From assembly GCA_028687995.1 (NCBI GenBank), contig JAQTZA010000002.1, positions 292,217 to 356,216 on the forward strand: a DNA stretch of 64,000 nucleotides, given 5' to 3'. The notes under the pieces were generated by a model. That model did not search any database. It was not told where the DNA came from and saw only the letters and a list, made by a program, of their open reading frames with translations. Made by a program: the position numbers and the translations under genes. Positions 28,753 through 38,787 of this stretch are shown here, piece after piece. Numbering within the stretch: position 1 is the first letter of the stretch; each line of letters opens with the position of its first letter. The DNA comes from Bacteroidales bacterium. GTDB lineage: Bacteria > Bacteroidota > Bacteroidia > Bacteroidales > UBA7332.

Positions 28753-30168
28753 ATGGTAAAAGTTGGTTTGTTCGGAATCGGTCTCGATACATATTGGGCG
28801 CAGTTTGATGGTTTACTCGATAAACTAAACGGTATTTTATCTGAAATTGAATCCGAATTTATAGAATTGAAAGTAGAAGTGGTCAATGGTGGGATGGTCG
28901 ATAATCCATTTAAATCTAATGAAGTTGCCAGATTATTCAATCGAAAAGATGTCGATTGTGTTTTTCTGTTTATTTCGACTTATGCGCTTTCTCAAAATGT
29001 GCTACCTCTTGTTCAGAAAGTGAATAAACCATTGGTGTTGCTAAATATACAACCTACTGAAGCATTAGACTACGATGCGATAAATGCGTTGGGCGATAGA
29101 GGTAAAATGACAGGAGAATGGCTTAGCTATTGCCAAAGTTGTGTAGCTCCGGAATTGGCCAGTGTGCTTGGGCGAGCAAATATTAAATTTGATTTAATCA
29201 CTGGACATTTGCATGAAGATTGCGTCTGGGATGAGATTGAAAACTTTATCAGTGCACTGACTGTGGTCAATGTCATGAAAAACAATAGAATAGGTGTTTT
29301 GGGACACTATTACAACGGAATGTTGGATGTATATAGCGATTTGACACAGCAGTCAGTCACCTTTGGCAATCATTTCGAGATTCTCGAATTTGGTGTTTTA
29401 AAAGAGCTTCGAGAGCAGGTGACAGAACAAGAAATCGCTGGAAAAATAGACGAATTCAGAGCTTCATTCGCTGTTTCTGTTGAATGCGAACAATCAGAAT
29501 TGGAGCGAGCCGCTAAAACCTCCGTTGCACTCGATAAGTTTGTCGAAAAAAATCAATTGGGTTCATTGGCATATTATTATGAAGGAGTTGGTGATGCAAG
29601 TTATCAAGATATTGTGACTTCATTAATTCCTGGTTTTACGCTGTTGACTGGTAAACATGTGCCAGTAGCAGGCGAATGTGAAATTAAGAACGTTCAGGCA
29701 ATGAAGATTCTCGATACACTTGGTTGCGGTGGTTCTTTTTCCGAATTCTTTGCATTGGATTTTAAAGATGATGTCGTGTTGCTTGGTCACGATGGCCCAG
29801 CTCATTTTAGAATAGCAGAAGGAAAAGTAGGATTGGTACCACTATCTGTTTATCACGGAAAACCAGGGAAAGGCCTTTCAATTCAAATGAAGGTGGCAAA
29901 TAGCGCAATAACTGTTTTATCTGTTTGCCAAAACAGAAGTGGTGAAATTTATCTGCTAGCTGCTGAAGGTGAATCTGTGGATGGTCCCACACTCAATATT
30001 GGAAATACAAACTCACGATACAAATTCCCAATTTCGGCACGCGAATTTACAAATAAGTGGTCTATGGCTGGCCCATCACACCATTGTGCAATTGGAATTG
30101 GTCACAAAGCCAAAGTGATTAGTAAAGTGGCAGAATTAATGAATATAAAATGTATTCAGATTTGCTAG
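28753..30168 (+). CDS. AraA/FucI-superfamily sugar isomerase (arabinose isomerase-like)
   Basis: The protein has 471 residues and no signal peptide (cytoplasmic). It is a divergent member of the L-arabinose/L-fucose isomerase superfamily. The four metal-ligand positions of AraA can be matched: Glu308 ('AGECEIKN'), Glu331 ('FSEFFAL'), His346 ('LLGHDGPAH') and His443/444 ('AGPSHHCAIG'), with spacing close to AraA. Elsewhere it differs from classical AraA of ~500 residues, so the substrate may be another aldose. It stands between the propeller hydrolase and the AGE-like gene. Together with the ribulokinase on the other arm it could feed pentuloses to that kinase. I leave the gene symbol empty because the substrate is uncertain. 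Confidence 0.72.
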   Translation: MVKVGLFGIGLDTYWAQFDGLLDKLNGILSEIESEFIELKVEVVNGGMVDNPFKSNEVARLFNRKDVDCVFLFISTYALSQNVLPLVQKVNKPLVLLNIQPTEALDYDAINALGDRGKMTGEWLSYCQSCVAPELASVLGRANIKFDLITGHLHEDCVWDEIENFISALTVVNVMKNNRIGVLGHYYNGMLDVYSDLTQQSVTFGNHFEILEFGVLKELREQVTEQEIAGKIDEFRASFAVSVECEQSELERAAKTSVALDKFVEKNQLGSLAYYYEGVGDASYQDIVTSLIPGFTLLTGKHVPVAGECEIKNVQAMKILDTLGCGGSFSEFFALDFKDDVVLLGHDGPAHFRIAEGKVGLVPLSVYHGKPGKGLSIQMKVANSAITVLSVCQNRSGEIYLLAAEGESVDGPTLNIGNTNSRYKFPISAREFTNKWSMAGPSHHCAIGIGHKAKVISKVAELMNIKCIQIC

Positions 30169-30208
30169 CTAGGCATTGGATATCTATAACAACTATAAAC
30201 TACATAAC

Positions 30209-31987
30209 ATGAAAAAAACTTACTTTCTTCTCTCATTTTTTTTGTTGAATATTGGCATTGGCTCTGCTCAATATACGGTTAAAAGTGAAAATATCCTGAA
30301 TCCAGATGCCAATATCGAGTTCGTGAAAAACAACCTTTCATTCTGGGTGAAAAATGCATACGATCCAATTTATGGTGGTTTCTTCTCTAGTATTTCACGT
30401 AATGGAACCGCAACTACTGTCAAAAAATCATTTATTGCTCAGACACGTCAAGGCTATGGTTTTACTCGGGCTTTTATGTTGACTGGAGACGAATCTTACT
30501 TAACATATGCTAATAGCGCATTGAAATTTCTGACCGACCATGGGTGGGATTCTACTAATGAGGGGTGGTATTGTTTTGCAAATAGAGACGGTTCTTTGGA
30601 TAATCGTGTTGGTTGGAATCCGAATGCTGACAAATGGGGTTTTCAACAACAATATGCTTTGTTGGGATTGGTTGCAAACTATGAAGCTACTCACAATCAA
30701 GCTATTAAAAGCTGGGTAGATAAAGGCATAAATTCAAATAATAAGAATTTATGGGATTCAAGAACCGGATTCGAAGGCTATTACGAAAATGCCGCTGCTG
30801 ATTGGTCAAACAAAAGACAGAAGGGTTTCACCTGTACAGTTGATGCTATAACGACCAATGCTGAGTTGAAGTATTTGATCACAAAAGAACCACAATACCG
30901 AGATCGGTTTTTTCAATTGGCAGATATTATTGCCAATCGATTTGTGCCACTCATCGATGATTCAAGAATAAAAGTGTTATATCCCGAGGTTTATAGCACA
31001 GATTGGGATCCAGATTTCACGGCAGGGGGAAGTATTGGCCATTTTCTGAAAACGGCATGGTGTCTTGGACGAGCATATTTATGTGATACAACTAAGACAA
31101 ATTACAAAGATTCTGCAAAGAAAATTTTGGATCAAGCGTGGAATTACCAAAATGGCACTTCCTCAATTTGGGATCATGTCAATGGAGGTCCATTTTTTGA
31201 GATGAATGTTACTACAGGAGTAACGTCAAACGACAGCAAAGAGTATTGGACAATGGAACAAGGCTTTACCGGGCCTATGATTAATTATTATATCACTCAA
31301 GATCCGATTTATCTGCAAATGGCAGATGAGTCAATCTCATTTTTCATGAATCATGCAATTGACAAAGTTTATGGCGAAACATATCAATATTTAGATCCAA
31401 CAGGAACTATTGTCAGAAACGACATTAAAGGCGATGACTTCAAGGCAAATTATCACTGCGTTGAATTAGCTTATTATGCTTATTTGTATAGCAACCTTTA
31501 TTATCTATATAAACCCGCAAATCTATATTATAAATTTGATGCTCAGCCCAATGCTCAAAATATAGAGTTGTCACCAATACCAATGGAAGACGGATTGTTA
31601 CGAATAAAATCTGTCACTTTAGATGGTGCTGATTTCAATAGTTTTGATCCAGAGACTCGCACATTGAATATTGCCGCCAATCAAGGAGGTAAATTTCGTG
31701 TGACCTTCGAATCATTAGATAAATCTACATCGGCCATCTCAAACTTAAAGTCAACCCAAATCAGAGTTTATCCTAATCCGGCTACTGAGCGAATTATTAT
31801 CGACGGAATGGATCACATTTCGCAAGTGTCGTTGGTAGATGTTTCGGGTAAAGTAGTTGCGTTGGCTCAAAAGGTTGTTGATTCTCAAATGAGTTTCGAT
31901 GTAAGCCGGTTTGCTAAAGGAGTCTATTTTGTTGAAATGCAAACAGCCACAGGCGTAAAACAAGTAAGAAAATTTATAAAACGGTAG
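30209..31987 (+). CDS. AGE/cellobiose-2-epimerase-like (alpha/alpha)6 protein with T9SS sorting domain
   Basis: The protein has 592 residues from the ATG at 30209, with a signal peptide at 1-~21. Residues ~30-450 form an N-acylglucosamine-2-epimerase-type barrel ('YGGFFSSISRNG', 'RQGYGFTRAFMLTGD', 'WGFQQQYALLGL', 'TCTVDAITTNAELKYL'). Catalytic histidines are retained at His278 ('GSIGHFLKTAW') and His416 ('ANYHCVELAYY'). The Glu that usually follows the first by three residues in cellobiose 2-epimerases (GH..E..W) is Lys here. The C-terminus from 'VYPNP' is a T9SS type A domain, so an enzyme type usually cytoplasmic is here exported. It may be a hydrolase, lyase or binding protein and no longer an epimerase. 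Confidence 0.7.
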   Translation: MKKTYFLLSFFLLNIGIGSAQYTVKSENILNPDANIEFVKNNLSFWVKNAYDPIYGGFFSSISRNGTATTVKKSFIAQTRQGYGFTRAFMLTGDESYLTYANSALKFLTDHGWDSTNEGWYCFANRDGSLDNRVGWNPNADKWGFQQQYALLGLVANYEATHNQAIKSWVDKGINSNNKNLWDSRTGFEGYYENAAADWSNKRQKGFTCTVDAITTNAELKYLITKEPQYRDRFFQLADIIANRFVPLIDDSRIKVLYPEVYSTDWDPDFTAGGSIGHFLKTAWCLGRAYLCDTTKTNYKDSAKKILDQAWNYQNGTSSIWDHVNGGPFFEMNVTTGVTSNDSKEYWTMEQGFTGPMINYYITQDPIYLQMADESISFFMNHAIDKVYGETYQYLDPTGTIVRNDIKGDDFKANYHCVELAYYAYLYSNLYYLYKPANLYYKFDAQPNAQNIELSPIPMEDGLLRIKSVTLDGADFNSFDPETRTLNIAANQGGKFRVTFESLDKSTSAISNLKSTQIRVYPNPATERIIIDGMDHISQVSLVDVSGKVVALAQKVVDSQMSFDVSRFAKGVYFVEMQTATGVKQVRKFIKR

Positions 31988-32043
31988 AGAGTAAAATTTG
32001 AATTATTAACAACAGTAAAATCTTAAATTTAATTGAAAAAATC

Positions 32044-35000
32044 ATGAGAAGAATTAAATCCGCTTCGATTTTAATCGGGCTATTACTGCTGAGCATTTCA
32101 ATGAGTGCTCAAAGTTACCGGTACTTCAAATTCACTTCCACGGGAGATGCAACCTGTATGATAAGTGAGTTGGAGTATATGGTGGGAAATGTCTCTTATC
32201 CAACATCGAAGACTGGATGGGGAGACACGAGAGTGACATCTTCAGTCGCGATTGCCTATATGGCATTCGACGGAGCTGCGGATTGGGGGCCAACGATGGG
32301 TGTCTCTGGAAACTGGGTAATCGTCGATATGAGCACTGCAATCACCATTACGGGATTGAAAGTCAATATGAAACAAGGCGCTTTGACTGGATTTACAATT
32401 TATGGAAGCTCAAGTGCTGATCCAAATGGTACATGGACGCAAATCTATACTGAAAACAACATTTCTCAGACTTTAGAATCAGGTGTTATTACTTATGCAA
32501 TTGATGCGCCAGGTACAAAATACACTTTGACTACTTCGGCTACAAACGGAACAATTACAAGAAACCCAGATCAAACAGCATACGAAAGTGGCACGAATGT
32601 AATTCTTACAGCTGCTGCTAATGTTAATTACATCTTCTCCAATTGGAGTGGTGATGCTACAGGCTCGTCTAATCCTTTGACTGTTAAGCTGGATGCGAAC
32701 AAAAATATTGTGGCGAACTTTACTTATCAACCGAATGCACAGACTTCATTTACAGACGATTTTAATGCGTCAACGATGACTACTGGATGGTATGGTACCA
32801 GTCAATATGTGTTAAGTCAATTGGATGGAAAATTGAATGTGCAAGTTAAGAAATCGGGGCTTTGGACCAGTTTTGTTTACGATAATATAACTGAAATGAA
32901 ATTAGCGTCAGCTCCTTATGTAAACCTGAAAATTAAAACAGAGACTGACCTTGTATTGAGTATTTATTTAGTGCATACCTCTGGCAAAAATATTTTGGTA
33001 ACCAAAAGAATAAACCGTACGAATGGATTTGCTAACGTATGTTTTGATTTTACAGGGGTTTATCTTCCTGTTGGTTTTACAAGCCTTGATCAAGTTCAGA
33101 AAATGTACTTTGCAGTGAATGGATCTGGTAACTCGTTGAATACAAAGATGCAATTTGACGAAATTAAAGTAGGTTCATCTGCGCAACGAATGAGCAATTT
33201 TGCTGGAATATCCGATCAGGTTGTGTATAAAAATTCGACCCAGAATTCTTTCATTATTACTGGCATTGAAAATGCAAGTGCATTTTCGTTTGCAACACAG
33301 CCAACATTGATTAATAATGTGACATTTGGAGCAATAGATGCAGCCGGAAATATGCGCGTGACTTATGATGCTGTTTCGGGTGCAGTTGGAGAAGAGGTTC
33401 TGACACTTCAAACTACTCCAACCAACGGATATGTCTCAAATAGTTATTCGCTTAAATTGAAAGTCGCAGATAACCATGCTCCGACCTTAATTGCACCTCT
33501 AACTTATAATTGTAAGATTGGAGATAACGTAATTTCACTTAAAGGTATAACTGATGGAGACCCGTCAGCCGTTCAGAATATTTCGTTCCAAATGAGTTCA
33601 GATAATGCTGCAGTGGTTAAGGATGTAACAGCTGATTATGTACAAGGCGAAACGGCTGCAACTCTTAAGTTTAAAGCTTTAACTGTTGGAACTGCAAATA
33701 TTGCTGTAACGTTGAATGATGGTCAAGATGTAAATAATACAACTACCAAAAATATTACAGTAAATGCTTACGCAAAAATTCCGGGATTCGATGACTTGAA
33801 GCCGATTTCGGTTGTAAATAATGCAGGAGAGCAGACTGTAACTATTACAGGTGTAACAGATGGTGATGATAATTCGCAACCACTTGTATTAAGTGCGCAG
33901 AGTTTAAATTCTACTCTAATTGCTAATCCTACAGTTGTTTACACTTCTGGAAATCAAGCAACATTGAAATTTACTCCAGTTTCTGGTGCAATAGGTAAAG
34001 ATACAATAGCTGTCTCTATTGCGGTGAATAATGGTGGTAATACAGGATTGGTAGTCACTAAAAATCTTGTAGTTGATGTGCAAAGACCACCTTTAACTGG
34101 TATCATTATTCCAATGCTAGATTACGCAGGTGATCGTGCTAAAAATTTGTGGAATGCAGATTACGAAGAAAATGGCATTCAAACTCTTTCTTACGAAAAA
34201 GATGGTGCCGACGATGTGCTTCATTTAGCACTCAAAGGAAAAACCGACTGGCCAGGACTTTGGTATAACTTTAATGATCCGAAACTTGATATTGCTGAAA
34301 ATCCATACATTACTTTGTGGGTAAAATCGGATTCAAAGATTTGGTTTCACCTTTATTTCTGGGATGTGAAATTGGGAACGGACCGTCGTAACAATATGGA
34401 ACCAACGGAAGAACGTGAAATTCCTGCAAATACGTGGACTAAGGTGACCTACGACTTTTATGGAAAAATGAAGAATAAAGATGGTGATCCATTGAAAGCA
34501 AATCAAATCGAATCTGTCTTGTTCAATTATCATAACGTTATGTTTAATTATCCATTTACAACTTGGGCTAATGGTAATGTTTGGATAAAAGATATTCGCA
34601 TTGGTGATAAAGCTGACGGCACTTTTGTGAAGCAACCAATTTGTACCGTTGATGATATTCCTGGATTAACACTTATGTCAAATGCAGGTGCTGGAACTAC
34701 AACGTTGAAAAATGTTTCGGATGGTAAGAATGGAGTTGCCGCAGTTTCTGTAGTGAGTAGTAATACTGCTATCGTTGATAACCCTACAGTCGTAGTGAAT
34801 CCTAACGGAACAGCAACATTGAGCTATGTTCCAACGGGTACTGCTGGTAGCGCAACTATCACTGTTACCGTGTCAGCGAATGGTTCAACTACTACAGTGA
34901 AACAATTCGATATAAAAATAGTTGATGCTGCGACCGCCTCTTCGTCATCTTCGACAATCACGGTCGATGTAAATACTAAATACCAGACTATGAGAGGTAT

Positions 35001-36777
35001 TGGTGCCTTCCTGAATGATGGTGCTAAGACTTATATCAACCAATATACGAACGACTTAGGAGCTACCGCGGTTCGTCTAGGCGTAATTGGAAATCACCTC
35101 GAACCATTGAACGATAATAATGATCCGAATGTGCTTGATCGTAGTGCGCTTAATTACAATGCATTTGATTGGGATTTCATTAATGACATGAAAGCACGTG
35201 GGGTTGAAACATTTATCTTAACTCTTTGGAGTCCTCCAGCTTGGATGAAGAAAAATGCTTCTGAAGATTATGGATTTGCCAGTGCACCTCAATGGGAAAG
35301 CACCGATAATAAAGTTGATACAGTAATGTACGATGAATATGCAGAATATGTGTATGCTTTATGCACAGTATTCAAGGAAAAAACAGGAATTGATTTGTAT
35401 GTTGGTTTACAAAATGAGCCTGCATTCAATGAGCCATATTCGTCTGCGATTCTGAATCCTGCCATGTTTACTAAATTAATTAAAACAGTTGGTCGTCGCT
35501 TATTGAAAGAAGGTATTACGCCTCGTTTCTATATGGCCGAGCAGGTGATTAATCAAAACTGGACTGCATATCTTGATGCATTAAGAGCCGACAAAGAGGC
35601 ATCTTCTTATTGCAGTGTAAATGCTGTTCACATGTATCAGGGTGATGGAACAACTGACCAATCTGCAAAATGTAGTGAATGGTCAACACACAAAGCAATA
35701 GTTGAAAACGCTGCCGATCCAAAAGAATTCTGGATGACAGAAAGAAGTCCTATCGTGGATACTTGGGATAAGATTCTTGTTCTTACAAGCGAAATGAGTA
35801 GTGCATTTAGCTGTGGCAATGTTAGTTTATGGACACAATGGGATTACAACGGAACCTTTATCACACAAGGTAAGAGTAATCAGTTGACGTTTGCACAATC
35901 GCAGTTTGCTAAATTTGCCAAAGCGGGAGCTGTTCGTGTAGATGCAACTACGTCTAATCCTAATTTGTTTGTGTCGTCATATGCAAATACTGCAAAAAAT
36001 GGCAAAACGTTGGCAACTGTTGTTGTGAATTTGAGTACAGAACCGGTGGCAATTACTATGGCAGGAAATAATATTCCTACATCTTATGATGTTCAACAAA
36101 CCTACAATGCACAGAATGCTAAAGTTACGCTTAATGGTATGACGAAAGGTGTTCCTTATCTTTTACCTGCTAAGAGTATTACCACATTCTCTGCACCGTT
36201 AGACAATGCAGCTCCAACAATCAACGAAATTCCAGTTCAACGGATCGATCAAGATGCTGCTGCTCAATCTGTTCAATTAACAGGAATTACCGATGGTGGA
36301 GAGGGAACACAGACTGTTTCAATTGCCGCATCTGTCACTACAGGATCTGGATTAATCTCAAATGTTTTTGTTGATTACTCTTCTCCAAATAACACGGGTG
36401 TTTTGCATTATACTCCAGTTGCAGGAAAAACAGGTTTAGCTGTTATCAAAGTTGAAGTTTCGGATAATGATACAAAAAACAACAAAACAGTTGTGTATTG
36501 TAATGTAAACCTTAAGCCAGCTACAGGTATTGATGAGATCGCGAGCGATAGATTACGGGTTTATCCAAATCCTGCTAGAGAAATGGTGAAAGTGCAGGTG
36601 CCAAATAGCAGCTACAACGATGTAAAAGTAATCAACCTCATGGGGCAAGTTCTTCTAGAGCAACCTATTAGTTCACCAGTTGAACAACTGAATATTAGTG
36701 ATCTGAAACGTGGTATGTATTTTATCTTCGTATCAGGTGAAAATAAAACTCTAAAAACTCAATTTATTGTAAAATAA
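32044..36777 (+). CDS. Large modular GH30-family glycosidase with T9SS sorting domain
   Basis: The protein has 1577 residues, with a signal peptide at 1-~22. Modules in order: F5/8C-like (~24-155), an InlB_B/bacterial-repeat module ('NYIFSNWSGDATG', ~157-225), a beta-sandwich (~235-375), Ig/cadherin-like domains (~385-685), and a galactose-binding-like CBM (~688-864). More Ig-like sequence follows, then a GH30 (beta/alpha)8 domain with its side beta-domain (~972-1390), another Ig-like domain, and a T9SS type A domain from 'VYPNP' (~1506). In GH30 the acid/base is Glu1125 ('GLQNEPAF') and the nucleophile Glu1233 ('WMTERSP'). GH30 members cut beta-linked xylan, glucan, galactan or fucosides; the subfamily is not resolvable here. 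It is exported and surface-bound by T9SS. An intrinsic terminator follows. Confidence 0.85.
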   Translation: MRRIKSASILIGLLLLSISMSAQSYRYFKFTSTGDATCMISELEYMVGNVSYPTSKTGWGDTRVTSSVAIAYMAFDGAADWGPTMGVSGNWVIVDMSTAITITGLKVNMKQGALTGFTIYGSSSADPNGTWTQIYTENNISQTLESGVITYAIDAPGTKYTLTTSATNGTITRNPDQTAYESGTNVILTAAANVNYIFSNWSGDATGSSNPLTVKLDANKNIVANFTYQPNAQTSFTDDFNASTMTTGWYGTSQYVLSQLDGKLNVQVKKSGLWTSFVYDNITEMKLASAPYVNLKIKTETDLVLSIYLVHTSGKNILVTKRINRTNGFANVCFDFTGVYLPVGFTSLDQVQKMYFAVNGSGNSLNTKMQFDEIKVGSSAQRMSNFAGISDQVVYKNSTQNSFIITGIENASAFSFATQPTLINNVTFGAIDAAGNMRVTYDAVSGAVGEEVLTLQTTPTNGYVSNSYSLKLKVADNHAPTLIAPLTYNCKIGDNVISLKGITDGDPSAVQNISFQMSSDNAAVVKDVTADYVQGETAATLKFKALTVGTANIAVTLNDGQDVNNTTTKNITVNAYAKIPGFDDLKPISVVNNAGEQTVTITGVTDGDDNSQPLVLSAQSLNSTLIANPTVVYTSGNQATLKFTPVSGAIGKDTIAVSIAVNNGGNTGLVVTKNLVVDVQRPPLTGIIIPMLDYAGDRAKNLWNADYEENGIQTLSYEKDGADDVLHLALKGKTDWPGLWYNFNDPKLDIAENPYITLWVKSDSKIWFHLYFWDVKLGTDRRNNMEPTEEREIPANTWTKVTYDFYGKMKNKDGDPLKANQIESVLFNYHNVMFNYPFTTWANGNVWIKDIRIGDKADGTFVKQPICTVDDIPGLTLMSNAGAGTTTLKNVSDGKNGVAAVSVVSSNTAIVDNPTVVVNPNGTATLSYVPTGTAGSATITVTVSANGSTTTVKQFDIKIVDAATASSSSSTITVDVNTKYQTMRGIGAFLNDGAKTYINQYTNDLGATAVRLGVIGNHLEPLNDNNDPNVLDRSALNYNAFDWDFINDMKARGVETFILTLWSPPAWMKKNASEDYGFASAPQWESTDNKVDTVMYDEYAEYVYALCTVFKEKTGIDLYVGLQNEPAFNEPYSSAILNPAMFTKLIKTVGRRLLKEGITPRFYMAEQVINQNWTAYLDALRADKEASSYCSVNAVHMYQGDGTTDQSAKCSEWSTHKAIVENAADPKEFWMTERSPIVDTWDKILVLTSEMSSAFSCGNVSLWTQWDYNGTFITQGKSNQLTFAQSQFAKFAKAGAVRVDATTSNPNLFVSSYANTAKNGKTLATVVVNLSTEPVAITMAGNNIPTSYDVQQTYNAQNAKVTLNGMTKGVPYLLPAKSITTFSAPLDNAAPTINEIPVQRIDQDAAAQSVQLTGITDGGEGTQTVSIAASVTTGSGLISNVFVDYSSPNNTGVLHYTPVAGKTGLAVIKVEVSDNDTKNNKTVVYCNVNLKPATGIDEIASDRLRVYPNPAREMVKVQVPNSSYNDVKVINLMGQVLLEQPISSPVEQLNISDLKRGMYFIFVSGENKTLKTQFIVK

Positions 36778-36792
36778 GGATGAGTTAAAAGC

Positions 36793-36825
36793 ATAAAACG
36801 CCTGATTTTTGGTCAGGCGTTTTAT
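36793..36825 (+). terminator. Intrinsic terminator after the GH30 gene
   Basis: A perfect GC-containing stem (AAAACGCCTGA / TCAGGCGTTTT, 7-nt loop) with a T-rich 3' side lies 16 bases after the GH30 stop. It separates the first plus-strand unit from the GH97 unit. Confidence 0.8.
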
Positions 36826-36847
36826 TGCTTTTAATCTTTTTGATTTA

Positions 36848-36861
36848 AGTTTAGCTAAACT
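36848..36861 (+). promoter_or_regulatory. Everted palindrome AGTTTAGCTAAACT just before the GH97 start
   Basis: A perfect 14-bp palindrome ends one base before the GH97 ATG at 36863. Its TTTAG/CTAAA halves are those of the LacI-type operators but in reverse order. Similar palindromes occur at 27231-27242 and 49734-49747. At this position a bound protein would block initiation. Confidence 0.45.
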
Positions 36862-36862
36862 A

Positions 36863-38764
36863 ATGAATAGATTCTTCATTTTTTTTGTATTTGCCTACTT
36901 TATATTTTCAGTATTCGGTTTGTCGCTTCAGGCGACCGAAATGAAAGTTATATCACCAGACAAGCATGTCGTTTTTTCGTTGTTTTTAAAATCTGGAATC
37001 TTGTCTTATTCTGTTTCGTTGAATGATTCAGTATTGATTGACAATTCTCCATTGGGAATAGAACGCGAAGATGGAACATTCACTCAAGGTTTATCTTTCA
37101 TTTCTTCAAAATCTGATAATATTGACGACCGATATCACTTAAAAATAGGGAAACAGCGAGATTGTATTGCTACTGCAAACCAAACGGATTTTATATTCCA
37201 AAACCAAAATGGAAATAGAGTTTCGCTCCAAGTTAGAGCTTATCCACTTGGTGTCGCTTTTAGATACAAATTTCCAGAAAAATCAAAGAAAAAGTATATT
37301 ATCAAGAATGAAATAACCGGTTTCAAATTGCCACTTGGTGGAAAGTCGTGGACGATGCCTTACGATTCAATTTCGAAGTTCACACCAGGTTATGAGACAT
37401 ATTATGTTGATGGAGCACCAGTTGGTACAGCATCTTCTACAAAAGAAGGATGGGCTTTTCCTACTCTTTTTCAAGTGAAAAGTAAATGGATACTAATTAC
37501 AGAATCGGGATTGAATGAAACCTATTGCGCATCTCATATACAACCTGACCCGAAAGATGGATTGTACCTGATCCGTTTTCCTGAGAAAGATGAAGCAATG
37601 GGGTTTTACGATCAATTACCATCAAGCACATTGCCGTGGTCTACGCCATGGCGAGTTGTCATTCTAGGAAACAGCTGTGGTGAAATAGTTGAGTCAAATT
37701 TGGTAACTGATCTGGCAGAATCATCCAAAATTAAAAATACTGAGTGGATCAAACCCGGAAAATCGTCGTGGAGTTGGTGGAGCGATCACGATAGCCCACG
37801 CAACTTTGAATCATTAAAGAAATTTGTCGATTTCTCAGTTCAAATGGGTTGGGAATATTCGCTAGTCGATGCCAATTGGGACATCATGCAAGGTGGGAAT
37901 GTGAAACAACTGATTGATTATGCCAACCATAAGAACGTAGGGATATGGTTGTGGTACAACTCCGGTGGCAAAACAAATACCGTGACCGAACGACCTCGTG
38001 ACATTATGTGTGATTCTGCAAAACGGAATCAGGAGTTTGCTAAACTTCACAATTGGGGAGTAAAAGGAGTGAAAATTGATTTCTTCCAGAGCGATAAACA
38101 GGCTATCATTAAATTATATATTGATATTCTCAAAGATGCGGCAAAGCATCATATAATGGTTAATTTCCATGGTTGCACATTGCCTCGCGGATGGCAGCGG
38201 ACTTATCCCAATCTGCTATCTATGGAGTCGGTGCGTGGAGCAGAAAATTATGATTTCGATGCCACTTATCCTGCAAAAGCTGTTTGGCACAATACAATTT
38301 ACCCATTCACCAGAAATGTTGTTGGGCCAATGGATTATACGCCAATGACATTAAGTAATATGAAATATCCCCATGTTACGACAAATGGGTATGAACTAGC
38401 ACTTCCAATCGTTTTTGAATCAGGTATTCTTCATTTTGCAGATAAAATTGAGGCGTACCAAGTGTTGGATGAGGAATGCAAATCTTTCCTCAAAAGGTTA
38501 CCAACAGTGTGGGACGAAACAAAATTTGTTGCCGGCGAGCCTGGTAAATATGTCGTTGTTGCCAGAAGAAATGGTTCGAAATGGGTGGTGGCAGGAATCA
38601 ACGGGCAGCCATTTTCGCAGAAAGTAACGATCTCTACCCACAATTTGACAAAATACATCACCGATGGAAAAGGTGCAATGAATCTTGAATCGAGACTGTT
38701 GCACAGTGCCGATAATTGTGTGGAAATTGAGATGATTAAGTATGGCGGTTTCGTAGCGTATTAA
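36863..38764 (+). CDS. GH97 retaining-type glycosidase (alpha-galactosidase / beta-L-arabinopyranosidase type)
   Basis: The protein has 633 residues from the ATG at 36863; the frame runs upstream to 36809 but through the terminator. The signal peptide is at 1-~26. It has the GH97 N-terminal super-sandwich ('MKVISPDKHVVFSLFLKSG'), the central (beta/alpha)8 barrel and the C-terminal domain. The barrel has 'GVKIDFFQSD' (Asp406), the nucleophile of the retaining branch, in place of the catalytic-base glutamates of SusB, and 'SMESVRGAEN' with the acid/base candidate Glu455. Retaining GH97 enzymes known to me are alpha-galactosidases and beta-L-arabinopyranosidases. It is the first gene of an operon with a sugar symporter, GH94 and GH106. 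The location is probably periplasmic. Confidence 0.87.
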   Translation: MNRFFIFFVFAYFIFSVFGLSLQATEMKVISPDKHVVFSLFLKSGILSYSVSLNDSVLIDNSPLGIEREDGTFTQGLSFISSKSDNIDDRYHLKIGKQRDCIATANQTDFIFQNQNGNRVSLQVRAYPLGVAFRYKFPEKSKKKYIIKNEITGFKLPLGGKSWTMPYDSISKFTPGYETYYVDGAPVGTASSTKEGWAFPTLFQVKSKWILITESGLNETYCASHIQPDPKDGLYLIRFPEKDEAMGFYDQLPSSTLPWSTPWRVVILGNSCGEIVESNLVTDLAESSKIKNTEWIKPGKSSWSWWSDHDSPRNFESLKKFVDFSVQMGWEYSLVDANWDIMQGGNVKQLIDYANHKNVGIWLWYNSGGKTNTVTERPRDIMCDSAKRNQEFAKLHNWGVKGVKIDFFQSDKQAIIKLYIDILKDAAKHHIMVNFHGCTLPRGWQRTYPNLLSMESVRGAENYDFDATYPAKAVWHNTIYPFTRNVVGPMDYTPMTLSNMKYPHVTTNGYELALPIVFESGILHFADKIEAYQVLDEECKSFLKRLPTVWDETKFVAGEPGKYVVVARRNGSKWVVAGINGQPFSQKVTISTHNLTKYITDGKGAMNLESRLLHSADNCVEIEMIKYGGFVAY

Positions 38765-38787
38765 GTTTATATAAATTCAAAATAAAT

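Noticed and set aside
32044..36777. SusC-like or adhesin interpretation of the large T9SS protein
   Set aside because: It has no TonB box, plug or barrel pattern; it has GH30 catalytic glutamates instead.
36809..36862. Upstream start for GH97
   Set aside because: It would place the N-terminus inside the terminator hairpin and ahead of the signal peptide; ATG 36863 starts directly at the signal peptide.
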